In this document: positions 27,501 through 42,700 of the stretch, piece by piece
How positions within the stretch are numbered: the stretch's first letter is position 1
How the letters are laid out: each line of letters starts with the position of its first letter
NCBI RefSeq assembly: GCF_040054535.1
Contig: NC_090792.1
Location: 9,712,491 to 9,776,490 of the forward strand
Direction: 5' to 3'
DNA from: Antennarius striatus
Lineage: Eukaryota; Chordata; Actinopteri; Lophiiformes; Antennariidae
DNA length: 64,000 nt
The notes under the pieces: generated by a model
Databases searched by the model: none
The model's input: the letters and a program-made list of their open reading frames with translations, nothing else
Told to the model about the DNA's origin: nothing
Translations under genes and position numbers: made by a program

Positions 27501-30500
27501 GAGGTGTGTGTGTGTGCGTGTGTGTGTGTGCCTGTGTCTGCACAAAATCATACATTTTAAACATTGTGTAGTCGTGATTTTGAGACTAATCTGCGGTTGA
27601 AAAGGCTCCTGTCCCATGATACTTTCTTTCAGTTGAATTGAATTCCATTAGGCTTCTTTGATGTGTGCCTGTGGAACTGATTATATTATCTGATTATTAA
27701 ATAATATGGAATTTTTTTTTTTTTAATTCAGAATTGACATTATATTGCCATAATATCAAAAATAGATGTCTGTTTTTATCGGAGGATTGAAATCAACTAA
27801 TTTCAGGCTATTTGTTTGTGTAGACAAGCATATTTTATTCAACAATAGCTATTAAATAGACATAATTTTAGGCAGGCTCTATGAAATTTTTCCTACTTGC
27901 TGTGTAATATATAGTCTAGTGCAGTGAAAGATGATTCATAGACAGGTCTGAACCTGGAGTTCGGCCTCTGCTGAGCTGATGTCAGATTGTAGAAACACTC
28001 CCAATAACGGCTGTTTGTTCCTGCATTTTAGTGTCTCTTCATTTAGCGTGAACTTATGTTCATTTAGCCTCTACGGAATGTGTGACGTTTCACTTTCACC
28101 CTGGACAAATCAAACGTTGAATGACTTCATATGGCAGTGAAAGTGGTGAATGACCAAGTGTGCAAAGCATGTTAGCTCAGCATTACAGTCACGCTATTTG
28201 TGCTAATCAAAATATTTTCCCAACATTGGCAGGTCTGCCTCACTCATGCTGTGACCAGACTCTGTAATTCCCCGTTTTATGCTTCCCATCAAACCCCACA
28301 CATGCCGAAAATAGCACACCATGACACAGACCAAGAAATACCCACTTCGTTAAAACGGTGTCAAGTGAGAAAAGTGAACGAAAAAACTTTTCCGTAGAGT
28401 AATCTGGCATAACGATGACATGTCGCTCCAGGCTATTCCTCAGTGCCATGCTGTGATGACATACTTGGTATTGTCTAGACATGTTGGCCAGTACTTTAAC
28501 TATGTGTTTGGCGTGCTTGCTGTTTGGAGTCGATTACAGAACTCTTCTCAGAGATGAATCAAAAAAATCAAGCAGAATTCCTGGCCCGTGCCCTGTACAA
28601 AGCCTGTGTGGGCAGCAGTGGAAAGTAATCCCACATTCAAAAACCACAAAGATTTTGCTGGTGTCCCTCCTGTGGACAGAAACCCGAGAAGTAGACAGGA
28701 ATGCGTTAGGGCTTGGTCATGGCTGAGCTCAAAACCGATCTCAGTGCATAGACAGGTCCGTTCAGCTCGTCCTCATTCCTAGTGCTCATGCTTACAACCG
28801 TTTTGTTGATTTCAGGAGCTGCTTTTGCAATGTGATGTGTACTTAAACAGGAATGCTGGAGTAAAAGTACACCGTTCGAGGTTTCCTCCTGAATGTTCTC
28901 GTTAGAAGTCGCCTGAAACAGTAAAAGCATTCCTGTTGAAGTTTGTGTTAAGCTTTCTTTCCTGTACTCAAAAAAAAAATCTTCCCCATATTGCTCTAAA
29001 ATTCCACATCCTTTGGAATGAAGAATCCATTTCCACCCGTTGAGTTCCTGCTTTGCTGAGTGAAGAATGACTCCACTGTGAAGCAAAAGGCTTCCTTTGC
29101 TCCATGCAGATGAGTTTTTAAACTAATATGAGTTTCAGATGGACAGACTGAAGTGCAGAAGAACAGCTCCCGCTGCAGTGTTATTACCTCAGCACAAACA
29201 ACCCAATAATGATGTTAAATGATTAGGTTATACAGTGTGTGATGAATTAGGCTACAGTTTCGTCCATGTTGCTTCAGGTGCAAAGGGCAGATGGAGTTGG
29301 TTAATAACAAACGCGACTACTTTCCATGCCTTTCCTCTGCTGCTGCCTGTTTCCTGTCTGTTTCATTGATGTGTTCCTGGATACCCTGCCTCCAGCTTTG
29401 TTTCACAAGAAGCACATTGGAAACTGAAAGCGGATATGTGTGTTAATATAAAAAAATGGATTTGTTGTTGTATGATCCAAGTACAAAATTTGACATTTGC
29501 TAAATTAATATGTTGTAATGTTTCTGTGTATCTGTCTGAACCGGTGCTTTGTTCAGCTGTTATTACTGTTAGAGGAAGTACGGTGGTGTTGTTGTCATGT
29601 TGGGAGAAATATTACTCATATGTGAGTTTTGCTGCTAGGTAGAAACCTGTTCTTTAACATATCTTGGTCCCCCCACCCACCATTCTTGGACTGTTCACTC
29701 TTTGTTTCATTTTTAACGGATCTAGATCAGGCGATAAAATGATTACTTTAGTCAGGAAAACAATCAGGACGAAGCAAATTAAAGGCTTCAGTCCAATAGT
29801 GGAATGCATTCCACCCCTGTGACTTGTGAGAATGTATTACTGTCAGTCTGTCTATTGTGCAATTAATAAAACAGATGTTAATTTGTTTGTATTTAGCTGC
29901 TGTGTTAACACCACCGTTTTGCTTTGTTTTTAATGGCATTAAGAGTATTAAAAGCACTGCACCCACCCTAGGCTGCTACTTCAAATGAAATGTGGCTTCA
30001 ATGGAACTGGCTCAGAAGCAAAGCGTGATAAAGCTTAGTTGCAGAGCTAGCTGGAGTGTCTGGGTGCATGCAGTGCAGCACTCTTTGCACGTTTGCCCTG
30101 TAATTTTCCGGCATAGACAGTGATTTAGCAGGACATTGGTGTTATGCAACACTAGCTGACTTATTGCAGTCTTTATGTTCATACGAGGAGGGGAGGGGTT
30201 CAGGGATATGTACTGGACAAAATCAATTAATAGAAGGGGTTTATGTGGAATTCTTTGCTCTGCGACTGGTGTGACCTCAAGGTCTTTCTATGTGCAGATT
30301 TGTACATTTAGAAAAATATTTGTTAATTCTTACAAATGATGCTCATTGCTGTGGTGCACTGACGCTTCACACCGAGTTTGTCAATTGGAGAACTAAGCTG
30401 CCCTCCAGGCTGCAGGGGACAACCGTCATCCATGCTTCTCTAGAGGCTTGGTGAAGAATCCCCCTGAGGTTTTCCTGTAAAGATAATAAGCCTTTGTTTG

Positions 30501-31718
30501 CTGCACCAGCCCTCAGGTCACACTGAGGCTTTCCCCCATCCACAGTATTGCAGCCTTTTGTGCTTCCTTATTAAATTGCTTACCTGGCAAGGTCCCATTC
30601 TTGTTTTTCTACCGCCATCCTCACACACATTAAACGGTTCATGACAGACTCGTACAGAACATCTTGTGCACTAGACAGAGTAAATGCCTTGGGGGAACAC
30701 ATCAGTTATTGGTCATTTAAGGGGGATATTAATGATGCTTTCAACTTGACGCAAGTCTTTCCGGATGTGTGGCTGTACTTTAAGACCGTTGTTCCTCTGT
30801 CACGTCCTCCTTTGTCAGCAGTGTCAGTCTGTGGGGAAACATTAGACTTATACCATTTTGGCTGCACCTATTCATCTGAGCACTCAAATTAGTTGATGTG
30901 TTTTGTTGTTATTGCTGCAGAGGTGTTAATTTGTTCGCCAAGCAGCTGTTGACGGATTGATAGACCGGGAGCACTGATGAAAAAGAACTCAGAAGGATTC
31001 TCAGAGCATGATGGGAGGACTTTCACACAGCCTGCGGTAAATGCTCAGGATTCTTATTCTCTTGTTTGTTTAACACGGTCCTAACCCTTCCCAAAATGTG
31101 TGAACGAAGAGCTCAATATCATCTTGTCACAACCTGTCCAGAAAACACCCCTGAAATGAACAAACCAACCTGTCATTCCCAAAGTATTTGATTTTTAAAA
31201 TGGAATTTCAGCACCACCATGAGTTCACTGTGAGCGGTCAGTGTTTTCATTCATTTTCCCTCTGAGGCTGTTATCTGATTTCAGCTTTCAGTTAATGTAC
31301 TGTATCTGTGATTTAGCAGCAATTCCAATGTTGTTGTGGCACGGATACATAGATGGTAATTCTATGATTTAAGGCTCTGCCAACAGCTGTGAATTGTCAT
31401 GAGATCAGCTATATTTATTTGTTTGTAGGTCTTCAAGCTATCTCAAAAAGTTGTTAAAAGCTTTTGATGAAATTCTTTGGATCTTGAGTCAAGGAGGATT
31501 TCATGAAATATTGAGTCAATTTGGGTGCAGATCACAAGACAAAGACTTAAAATCCAATTTGCTATTATCTAAAAAAACATTGAAACCCCCATCCTAATAT
31601 AAATACCAGGATAGGGACAACTCCTCAAATGGAGTTGGTGGTCAAATCTTCAGCATCATCACATAATATGGATTTATGTTACGTTGTGTGCTGTCATGAT
31701 AGATGACTGGGAACTACA

Positions 31719-31930
31719 GGTAGTCCTCAAGCTACTAACAAAAGTGGTTCAGAGAGGCTGTTTATAAGTCATTGTTTTATTAAATTTCAATCTGTAGTCA
31801 CCATTTGAGATCATTTAAATCTCATTACTACTCTAAATACGGAAGTACTGTTCCCTAAAATTCACCAGAAACAGAGATTTAATGAATCCAGATAGGAAAA
31901 ATGTGTGCTGTATTTGGTCACAGGACTGTA
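31719..31930. mobile_element. Probable Tigger-like terminal fragment
   Basis: ACAGGTAGTCCTCAAGCTAC, followed by GTGGTTCAGAGAGGCTGTTTATAAGTC, resembles the terminal repeat of Tigger-type elements (CAGGTAGTCCTC...CGAGAGGCTGTTYGTAAGTC). I could not find a matching inverted end. Confidence 0.35.
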
Positions 31931-34900
31931 GAGAACTACCAACAATATAATCACATGCACAAACATCTCAAATCTAGACACATATGTTATATTACATCTA
32001 AATGACTGATGAAAGGCTTTCATCCTTATGCATTGGTTTTTCCTGTCTGCTTTCTAGTTTTAATTTAATTGTGTGTTTTTTAAGGCCAGTCTCATTATTT
32101 TTTCTGTTCTCCTGTGATTAGCCTTGTTTTCTACCCACAATCAGGCAGCAGATGTCATTGGACAGGCCAGTGGAGAGAGCTTCCAAATAATACAGGTATA
32201 TGTCACCTCTGCTGTCAGAACTCAACGCGCTGCTGTTGACTGACCTTACTGTTCATACAGATTGTTTGTAAAGACCTTCCTGCTCTCACCCTGTCCTCAA
32301 GCTAAACAATCATTCCCTAGTTCAATATTTTCACCAACCAACTGGTTGGTAATCAAGATTTAGAAAGTGATCTAAACATCATCTAAAATATTAATGCAAT
32401 ATGGACCTGGTAACTCAGATGGTCAGAAAACTATAAGAACAAAAAAGTTGTAGTTGTAGCTTGACCTAATTAGGTAGAACTAGCTTCCCCAAAGCTCTAA
32501 GCTATTACTAACAGGGCTGAAATTTAACATTGATCAGGTTCTTTCCAATGAACATTAGGGACATATGATGGGCAGTCCATTGGAGACTCTGTGCGCTTGT
32601 TGTCTCTGAACATGATGTTTTTAAGGAATATTATCGACTGCTTGCATTTCGCTTCCACTGTTTGTAGCCATTGGCCAAAGCAGTAAAAGGCTTATTGACT
32701 TATGTCCCAGTACAGATGGGCACCAGGCGAGTGACCAATAGTCACTGATCGGCACACACAGCATGGTTCCCTGGCAGGCTGTGTGTGACCGCTGGACACC
32801 CCTAGCCTCCAGCGTCCAGTGCTGCCTGCTACACACTGATGGATCTCATTGAACCTTTGCCCAATCGAAACACTATGATCTAATTCACTGTTTTATTGAT
32901 GTCTGATAACCCACTCTGTTCATCTGGGCTCAAACTTTCCTACAGATCCTCAGCTCTAATGCTGCTGTCAGTGATGTGACATTCACCCTGTGGAAATGAA
33001 GCTGAACATACAAGATACATATGTTGTGTAAGCAGGACTGTGGGTGTGAGCTTATTTGTTTTGCTTGTGACTGCATGAGATCTAACAGGGAAGAAAAAAG
33101 CAGGCATGGAAATGTTTGGTGAACCCCCTGGCTTAGCCCCAGTCCTCCCGTCTTCTGACACGTGGAGAGGCTCAATTACAGACAGCAAACACTAACTATT
33201 CACTCAGCCCTCCTCCTTGCATCAACACTGTTAATTATACTGCTGCTACTCTCTCGTCCCTTTCATTTCAGTCCTTGATAGAAACTTCTGCATCCCAAAA
33301 CACACATTCGAACACCAAGCCCCAACAGAGCCAGGGGCATTTTTTTGCATGCTGGTTGACTGCTTGTCAGGTATTACAAAAGGCATTTTTTACCCTTTGT
33401 AGACTGAAAAGAGGAATTTCCCCCTTTAACACCATGGATTGGCCAGTTCAAACAAGACAGGCTCATGGGAAGTGCTCCCACTGCTTCTGAAGATAATCTT
33501 AGCCTGGTGATGGTTTCTGCCAGGTGATGGTTTCTGCCAGGTAAAATCACATTTCATGGCAGCGTTGTGTATTACAGTGTCACAAAACAATAACTTCATA
33601 AATAAATATATAGCTACCTTAACAACAGTCTTTTATAGTAGCTGCCAGTACAAGCAGTCAGCGACAAGTGTTTTCCAAGAGTTAGTGGTTGTTTTTAAAA
33701 TCTGCAGTCATGGAGAATACGTTCCCAAATAAATTACAAATCTGTTTCAACTGAAGAAGTTTGTGCAGGTGGTTTCTTGGAAAAGCTTTGCTGTTTGCCA
33801 TTTGTGGATATAGCTGTAAATGTTTTCTGTGTAGGGAAGGAGTGAGGAGGAGTTGTCATGTTAAATTTTCTCAACATACATTTTGAAACTTGATTATGTT
33901 AAGTTATGCCTTTTGATATTAAATTATGTTGCCTTTCCAGCAAAGAAGCAAGGAAAATGCAGATTAATTTATTCCATACATCAGAGATACAGTATATGGA
34001 TATATAGGAATAAAATTACATTGCTTTGATGTGATTTTATTCATGAACAGATGCAGAGTTAGTCATAATTTAAATTTTTAGTTACTTTATATTCTGCCAC
34101 TTTTATTACCTTTTCAGTTTTACCTCTGTTACTGTGACAACAGCTTGAACAAGTGAGGGGAGAGCAGAAAAAGAGGTTTTTTGGGGGAAAAAATGATAAA
34201 ACAGAAATAATATAATGGCAGTGTTTAGCACCCTTATCTTTGTGGCACTCTGTCAGTAACGTGTCACTGATGTTAAACTATTGGAGAAGTGTATTGCTGA
34301 CAAATAAATCATTATATATTATTTTATATATATACTCATTTAACCAGACACGTACCAGCACTTACGGAACTATAGTATTTGCCTAACATTATCAGTCAGA
34401 TAAACACACATGGCCACTTTTGAGATAGCGATATAAAATCTAATATACTGCAGACACAGAGGACAATTTATTTCTTCAATCATGAACATAGCTTGGAGAT
34501 TAAAAAAAAAAGTCTTTCCTAGTTGGAAACACTGCCTACTGGGTCTGTTTTTACCTCCCAATCAATCCAGGAATGTTAATGCAGAGGTGAATCATTTGTT
34601 TGTATGGCTTTCATTTAGATATGACCACAATGTTCATTTTAATTGTACATCTTATTTGTCATAAATGTAAAGTGAATAGATAGAGAAATTTGCCTGGCCT
34701 ATTAGTATTCTGCAGCCCTGATATGATTCTACAAAGGCTGGAGGCTGCAATTCAAACATGCAATTCCTGAGAAAAAGTAATATTGAGACAGGTATTGCAG
34801 AAATAGAAATAGCATCTCTAGTTGGATAGAAACAGAAGAATTTTGTCTTTGATGTTTGCAAAACAAAAAGGAGTTTGCTGTGTCTTACCAAAAATAGCAT

Positions 34901-37900
34901 TCGTCCCATGAGCTCAAGGAGTTTATTCTTATGAGCCAAATTGGCTTGTTTGCTTGTAATTTCACTTGAATTTGAAGTTTCATATTCAGATTTCTGATGC
35001 ATCTGTATGTGTGAGAGGAGAACCTTTGTGCTTCTGTGTACCTGTTCATGTTCATCATGACTAGACTGACTAATGGAGTCCTTGGAATGGAGGCCGGCGT
35101 AAAGGGGAGGGAGAGGAAAGTGCAGCCCAGAGCTGACTTTTACTTTTAAGCCTCAGCTCCTGACTGCTGCAACCAGGCAGTTACCTTGTTAGAATTTTGC
35201 ATTCTTTTTCAGGCAGCATCTCATTGCCTGCATTTCTTGTCAATATACTGTGTACAATTTTCAAAATCTGACGGGCTTAAATCTTAGCTTTAGAAGTCAT
35301 CCTTTCATGAAATATTGTCAACTTGCAGAAGATCAAGGATTCATATAGATCATGGAAGACATGCATTTAGGCATTACTGATGGTTTGTGTATAGCTTTAG
35401 ATTAGTCAAATGTAAGTGTTTTTCTTTTGATGGGGAAACTAATAGATTATAGCTTAAGAAATAGTAACCTCTGCTGGCTCTACTCCAATTCTTTGTGACG
35501 TGGGGATAAATGCACAAATTCCTTCATTGTCAAACTCGTAGCCCACCCAGATAATGGTATTGAAAATGGGAGGAACACTGCTAACTATGAACTTTTTCAT
35601 AGTGTTTCAGGTGCTTATTTATCCATGCTGTCCGTTCCATGTAAATCCTGAAAATCTTGCAGTAGAAGCGAGAAAGGATGGAGGACACTCTCTTGAAGAT
35701 AGAGGCAATGAATATATTCTGGCACTCTTCCAGAGCTGTCTTCTTGTGTATGGTTGTGAGTGAAATTTTCTTTGCAAGTGGTTAGCTATGCCTATTAATC
35801 GATGAACTGTGCTGCAGGGATATCAAGGGGCTCAAAGCAGAGCAGCAGCGCATCACAGAACAGTCGTGATGATGAATGTTGATATGCAGCCACCGTGTTT
35901 TTGGCGTGGTTCGACCACACATGGTGTTTGCTTTGCATGTAATGTCACTGAACAAATCATCGGTTCAGGTCATGTCATTTTGGTATACCTCTTCATCCAG
36001 AGCGCATATTCTATAGATCACAACTATCAGTAGAAGTCAGAGAAAAGAGACAAGCCTGTATTTGTTAAGTCAGGGTAAACATGTTTCATAGTGTTTCACA
36101 AGTGCTCTTACTTGGATTGTTACTGTTGCACTTCTCTCCAAGAGTTTGCCTGAACATGCCCTACTTATCTTCCCTCCCTTTTACAGACATTCATCACTTC
36201 CTGCATTGAAATTGGTGGAATTCCAGAATTCTTGCTCGCAGTAGGGTGATGCTGCTTTCGCTTGTTTGCCATCAGGCCTGCTTGTTTTTCTCTGAAGGCA
36301 TTTTCACAGATTAGGTCAATCAGATGGAAAGGTTTGTGCCTAGGTCCTAACCAGAGCCACATACAGGAAGAGGGATTCTACATTAAACAAAGAGCAAAGC
36401 AGACACAGGGAAATGATGAATATTCATTGTTAGTGCTGCTGTCAATGTCATGTTAAGATGGGTTACACTTTGCTTCTTGTTATAAGGATTGTCCTGTACA
36501 GGTGAGCCGTTCTTCTATGTCCCGTGCTGATGCAAATGTATAACTTTAGTTCTTTTATGCCATAACTCTTTTAATATTTAGGTTTGATCATTTGAATTCC
36601 CTGGTGGAACTCATGTACACAGCACTAGAGGTTCCCATGCCAGGGAGTTCTCAAAGACTTCACTATATTGGACTGAGGCCTTGGTCCTACTAAAGCCAGG
36701 ACAGAGAGACCTTTGTGTCTGTTCTCAGAAAGTCTAGTCAGCCTTTCAAACATGGAAAGATTAGGAGACAGCGAAAGCCACTGGCCTGTTTGAAAGCTAG
36801 TGGTGTCAGCCAACCAACCCCTTAGCCCCATTGAGCCACCCAGTAATTACAAGCTTGTAGGGCAATCCTCTGGTTCTTTTGTCTATACTTCGAAGACACT
36901 TGGCCAGTCTACTGGGAAACTTCATTCCCCTCTGTTTGGAAACCAAGGATAAAGAGTCCTTTAACTGCTGCATGTTGTCCTTTCTCCCCAGGACGCCAGC
37001 TAGCCAAGCTAACTCAGCAACTGTGCTTCCCCCCAGGAGGCCCCGGCTTGGGGAACATAGCGCACTGCATACTGTATGTTGATGATGACTCAGAACTTGT
37101 TCTTGCTCTAATTTTTGTGACTCAGTTGTGAAATACTTGCTTGTGACGTGTCACACTGTTTTGCTGACTGACTGACTGTTGCTTGCCTGTAATGTCATGA
37201 TTAATGTATATAATTCAAATGGGTTTTGTCTCAATGACCCTAGAAGGCCCTGTTACCTGAGACATTTGTAAGACATGTAAGTAGAGTTGTAACAAGGGCA
37301 CTTTTTCTGTGCGTTTTTCATCCCTACAATCATTGCAAAAAGTTTTGTATCGCTGTGGATTTGTAATTATATTACTGTTCCTTTATGTGTATCTGTTTCA
37401 GTGCTTTGTTCATCTCATGCTTCCTTGACTGATCAGCTTGGATGTCAGAAGTCACAATGGCAGGAAATTAACTCTTTTGGTAACAGGATCAGTTGATCAC
37501 AAAATGTCCTGTGGGAATGTGGAAAAACTGAAAAGATTGATGGTGTGACAGACAGAGAAACTGATCTTTCTCTGTTAACATTGAAACAGCAACAGAAGGT
37601 TTTTCCTGCTGAATTAGAAACACGTATTGAGAGGTTTGTTGTCAGAATGCACTCTGGGGTTGATTGCTGGATGTTGACGCTTAAGTTAAGATACTCCACT
37701 CTTTTCCTGACTTGTATTTTGGTGTTGATATTGTCCAGTCTCTTAGTTGATTTGGTCTCTGTGTTGCTAGCTAGGATTTTTTCCCCCTTAGGATCTTTTT
37801 ATTTATTTTTTGTTGAAGCACAGGTGAATGGCTGATATTGGAATTTAGTGTGAATGTGCTTGTGCTGTAGACCAATCACAGCACACTAATAGCTGGTGGC

Positions 37901-39719
37901 AAATGTGATCACAGCCACAGCCAGTGTGCAAATCCTTATCTCCCCAAGTGTCTCACTGCCAAATTGGCCTGATTTGCCAGCCAGAGGATCATCACACACT
38001 TCTCAGATGACTTTTAAAGAGCCTCTTTGCTTTTTATGCACAGCTTGGGATAGAAAATTGTAATTCTGCATTATTAAAGAAAGCTAGCTATTAAATGGAC
38101 ACGCAAAGAGACTTCGGACATGTCAAGAATCAGCAAACCAGTGATGTTTAGAGCATTATTTAATCTTGGTTGTGACATAAATCCTGGACAGGTTTATTAA
38201 AATGTCAGCTTAGTCATCTTTTTACCCTCTTTGGACAAATTAGTTTATTATGCCAAAGGCATCATTTTGTTCAGACTTTCGAGGAAAAAGAAGACAACTC
38301 ATTTTGGATTTGGCTGAGGTTTTATGTCTCTCCTTATATGCCTATTCTGAAATTGGTTGAAGTAAGCCCCTTTATCTGAACTCAAACACGTCAGTGACTT
38401 TTTATTATCTAGTAAAAGGGTCATCACTAAAAATGTAAAAAATGTCCCATGTTCTGTTCTGCAGATATGTTTGTGGGTTTCATCTATTTATCTCTTGCAC
38501 TCCAGACACAGGAAACATCTGATAGCTTCACACATATTCATTAAAAAAGTTGTAAGAAGTTTACATTATTCAGCTGTTAAGTAGTTTTTATAAAGAATTG
38601 TCAAGTAATAAAGAAGTACATATTTATCTGCTTACCTTAAGATGTGTTAATGAAATGGAATTAACCTCGTGTTTTCTCTCATGATAACGACTTCAATGTC
38701 TCAGTTATATGAAAAATACACTTGATACCTCTTGTGATGGCAAGAAAGAAATACCTAGTTAACACATGAAATGATCTTCTGTATTTGTAACATGAAAAAT
38801 CATATTACAATAACTACTGTCCTGCTACGAGAAAGTTATTTTCTAAGCTGAGTTAAAGGTGTGCAGTACTCTCCTACTAACCCAAATGCACATTTGGTCT
38901 TAAATGCCACAATTACACAGCATGTAGTCTGCTGTTAAACAATCGTTGTACTGTCAAGATATCAATAGTAGCCCCTGTAAAGTATATGCCTGCTCATTAA
39001 AGATCATATAAGAACTCCGAAATATCAAAACATCCCATTGGACAATGTTGAACAGTTTTAATTCCACATTTTTCTGTTCACCTGTTGTTAACCAGTCTGC
39101 TGTTGTTAAGTCTTGTTTATGTCATGTGGTCTTATGACATTTTATGAAGCTTGCATAATGGACTTTGAATGGCATTCTTGAGTTCTTGTTACCAATTGTA
39201 AAAGTAGCTATTGAAGTTTTTAATTTATTGTAAACAGAGCTTAGGGTTTACCACTCTACTCTTTAAACTCCCTGTCTCCTTTCAGAAAAAATACAAGTAG
39301 GAACAGTCACGTCCACCCTCAGGAAGTATCATTGCTTAATTTTTACACAACCACTGCGCCACCCCCTGTTCGGTTGCTTGTCTATCCTGTGCCTCATTTT
39401 TCTAATCTCATAATTGCAAGAGTTAATTTTGTTAGTTGTGGAAACAAATTAAAACAAAATTTTTAACATACTGTATGTACTAACAATTTATTTTTTCTTT
39501 TCAGGTCTATATGTGGATTTAGAAAAATTATAAGTGGAAACTGAGTTGCTGAAGCACAATGAAGGAGTGAGTTTTAAGAAGGTGGGCTGGCCTTTCCCAT
39601 TTCCATTTCTTCAACTGTTGATCCAGACAATCAACCTTCTCATTTCAATGAAACAGGATCCTATCTCGGAGACATCTTTGTCTCCTTGTTAAGTGCCTTT
39701 AGGTTTTGGCATTGGTAGC

Positions 39720-42700
39720 ATGACCAGTCTCAAGTGCCCATCCATGGAGCACACCGCTGGGGGTTCTGTCCCCGCTACTGATGAGTTTTACACTCGCCAC
39801 CTCCGTATGGTCAATGGAGGGGCTGTGCCAACCCGCACAGACAATATCCATTCCACTTTGAGCACAGGGGTTCCTAAAATGGGTGTCCGAGCTCGAGTGG
39901 CTGACTGGCCACCAAGAAAAGATATTTCAGGGGTTGTATGGCACTCAGCTACAGAGGCTGAAACCACTAGTGTTCCCCCTGTTGGAAAAAGTCACATTAA
40001 GTTGGGATCTATAATGAGCCCTCAGGACTCTTCAATGCTGCGTAACATCCACAATACTTTGAAAAATAGAGCCCAGGTCTTGGCAAACAACTACAGCCCG
40101 GACACCCGTTACCTAGCCCCAGGGGACTATCGGGGTCCTGCACAGAGAACCCCACGACAAAGACGCATCCGTCAGCGAAGCAACAGTGACATGATGATCA
40201 GTGAGATGGAAGGCAGCGGGGACAGTGGAGAGGATTGTGGCCCACCATCAGTGGTCAAATGGTCTCCTCTTCATCGTGAATATGGTAGCACCTCCTCAAT
40301 AGATCAGCATGGAGCATCTGGAGAGAGCTTCTTTGAAATGCTGAAGGGCTATCAAGGAGGCAAAGTTGACCAGCGTAGCCCCGCTCCAGAGAAATTGGAG
40401 GACATGCTGACTGTTGGGTCTAAACAGGCTTTTATTGAGCTTCAGGTGGATGCAGTAGATGGGCAGACTCCTAGAGGCAAGGACAGAGATAAGCCCCCAA
40501 AGAGAAGGACTAAATCTGAAACTGGCGGTGAGTCCATATTCCGCAAACTTCGGAATGTCCGAGGTGAGTCAGACTCCCCACGAGCGGGATCTGACCTGGA
40601 GGACACCCGGACAGAGGATAACTCACCCCCTTTCAAACCCTGGGTGTGTCAAAAAGGCTTTTCACATTATGATGTTCAGAGTATTCTGTTTGACCTCAAT
40701 GAAGTTGCTCACTTGCGGCAGATTGCATGCAAGAGGAAAAACACCACCACAGGTGCGTCTGCTGCTGCTGTAGCCTCGGCTTCCTCCACCATCTCATCCA
40801 CGCACAGCCTGCCTTACAGCTCTCCCAGTGGAAGCCAGGAGGAGCTCAGTTCTAGGGGCAGTCCTAGTTTGGATGCATTGGATGAACAGAGTAATGAAAT
40901 GCTGCTAAACTGTCCTTGCTTCCGCAATGAGATAGGCTCCGATTGCAATGGGAGGCGCAGATTGGGAGCAGGATATCATGGACTTGTGGGTGGTGGACCG
41001 GGTAATAATGGTTCAGGAACTCTGAGTGGGGACGTAAACATGTATGAAACGTCTGTGAGCACACATTGCTCAAATGCTGGAGTAGCAGTTCTTGAGGGAC
41101 CAAAGGAAAGCCCCAGCGCTCTCAGTGAAAAAGGCAAACAATACATTGTGGAGCATGTGGACCTAGGAGCCTACTACTATAGGAAATTCTTCTATCTTAA
41201 TGGTAAGGTTATTTGTTTCACTACTTGCTCATCAGCACATGAATGTGTATTGTTTAAGACAATCATCACTGATATTCACGAAAAAAAACAAACATTCTTT
41301 TTAATCTCTCCTGTTTCTTTTACACTATCTACAACTCAGACCATTGGAACTACTTTGGGATAGACGATTCACTGGGTCCAGTGGCAGTGAGCTTGCGCAG
41401 AGAGAAGCTGGAGGAGGACAAGGAGCATGGCCAACAGTATAACTACCGCCTCATCTTCAGAACCAGTGAGGTCAGCCATGGTCTCTCTTATCTTTCCTGC
41501 ACTGCAAAATCAGCTTCTTTACCAAATTACAAAAGATTTCTGTTGCGAAGAGCATCTGTCAGCAGCATTAAAATTGCTTCTGCAGTCACAAATTTGGGTT
41601 AGTAAGTGTGATGCTTTAGGTGAAAAACAATATTTATGCATTATTTTTCTGGCAGTTTTTTTAAAATCATGGATACGATTGCCCTGTTTGTCTGTATAGA
41701 AGATCTGTGTTGTTTCCATTACTGCCACAAGCAAGGAGGACAAGTGGAACCAGTCTCAATTCTTTTTTCTTATTTTAATGCCATAATATACTGCACAGCC
41801 TCAAACTTGTAAGAAAGAAAGCATTGGTCCATTCCAGCTGTTTATGTTCACCTAGTGATTGAGTTTACTCCCCCGGACCCCAGGACAATGCAGACTTTGT
41901 GTACACAGAATTTTAGAACAACTCCTACCACCTCGTATTTCTCAACTCAGCCTTCTGTTTACCCAAGGCCTTGAGTCAGAGTCGTCTTTTTGTTCTATGT
42001 TAGCCTTTATAAAGGTGAAATAAGAAGATAATGTTCTTCATCTGTAGCAATGTTTTTCTTCTTTTACGGGTGTCAGGTCTGGCATGTTTTGCTATCAGTA
42101 TGTTCCATCTTCAAGGTTCAGAGCATGTCAAGGATTCCGGAGATGTTTTCTCTGTATTCTATCACCCTGTCATTTCTTTCTACTCAGCTGACAACTCTTC
42201 GTGGTTCTATCCTGGAGGATGTAGTACCCTCCACCTCTAAACACAACACTAGTAGAGGGCTACCTGTCAAAGAGGTGCTGGAGTACCTTCTGCCTGAACT
42301 GGATTTGTCATGCCTCAGATTGGCCCTAAATACACCCAAAGTCACTGAGCAACTGATGAAATTGGATGAACAAGGGGTATGTGGATAAAACCTCAATTTT
42401 GAAAAGATTTAAAACAGAGTGTTATGTTACAGAACTTAAATTTAATTTTGAGATTGCTTTCTAGAATTTTAAGAAAATTTTTGATTTCCTTTGTAGCACT
42501 CATCCTTAACTTAAATAGCTAATGACAGTTGTGTCTCTTTGTTCACTGGTACGTAGTTGAGTTTTCAGGTTAAGGTGGGGGTGATGTACTGCAGAGCGGG
42601 TCAGAGCACTGAGGAGGAGATGTACAACAATGAGACTGCTGGTCCTGCCCTGGAAGAGTTCCTCCAGCTTTTGGGGGACAAGGTTCGCCTCAAGGGCTTC

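Noticed and set aside
28706-29086. 126-aa minus-strand open frame in sipa1l1 intron 1
   Set aside because: No recognisable domain, ordinary intronic base composition, and no splice or start context. A frame of this length is expected by chance in 15 kb.
39693-39719. Nine-codon N-terminal extension (PLGFGIGS) of sipa1l1
   Set aside because: The upstream codon at 39693 is GTG, not ATG, and the family start MTSLK is at 39720.
41203-41363. Read-through of the first large sipa1l1 exon into its intron
   Set aside because: A GTAAGG donor at 41203 and acceptor at 41339 restore the family sequence RKFFYLND-HWNYFG.
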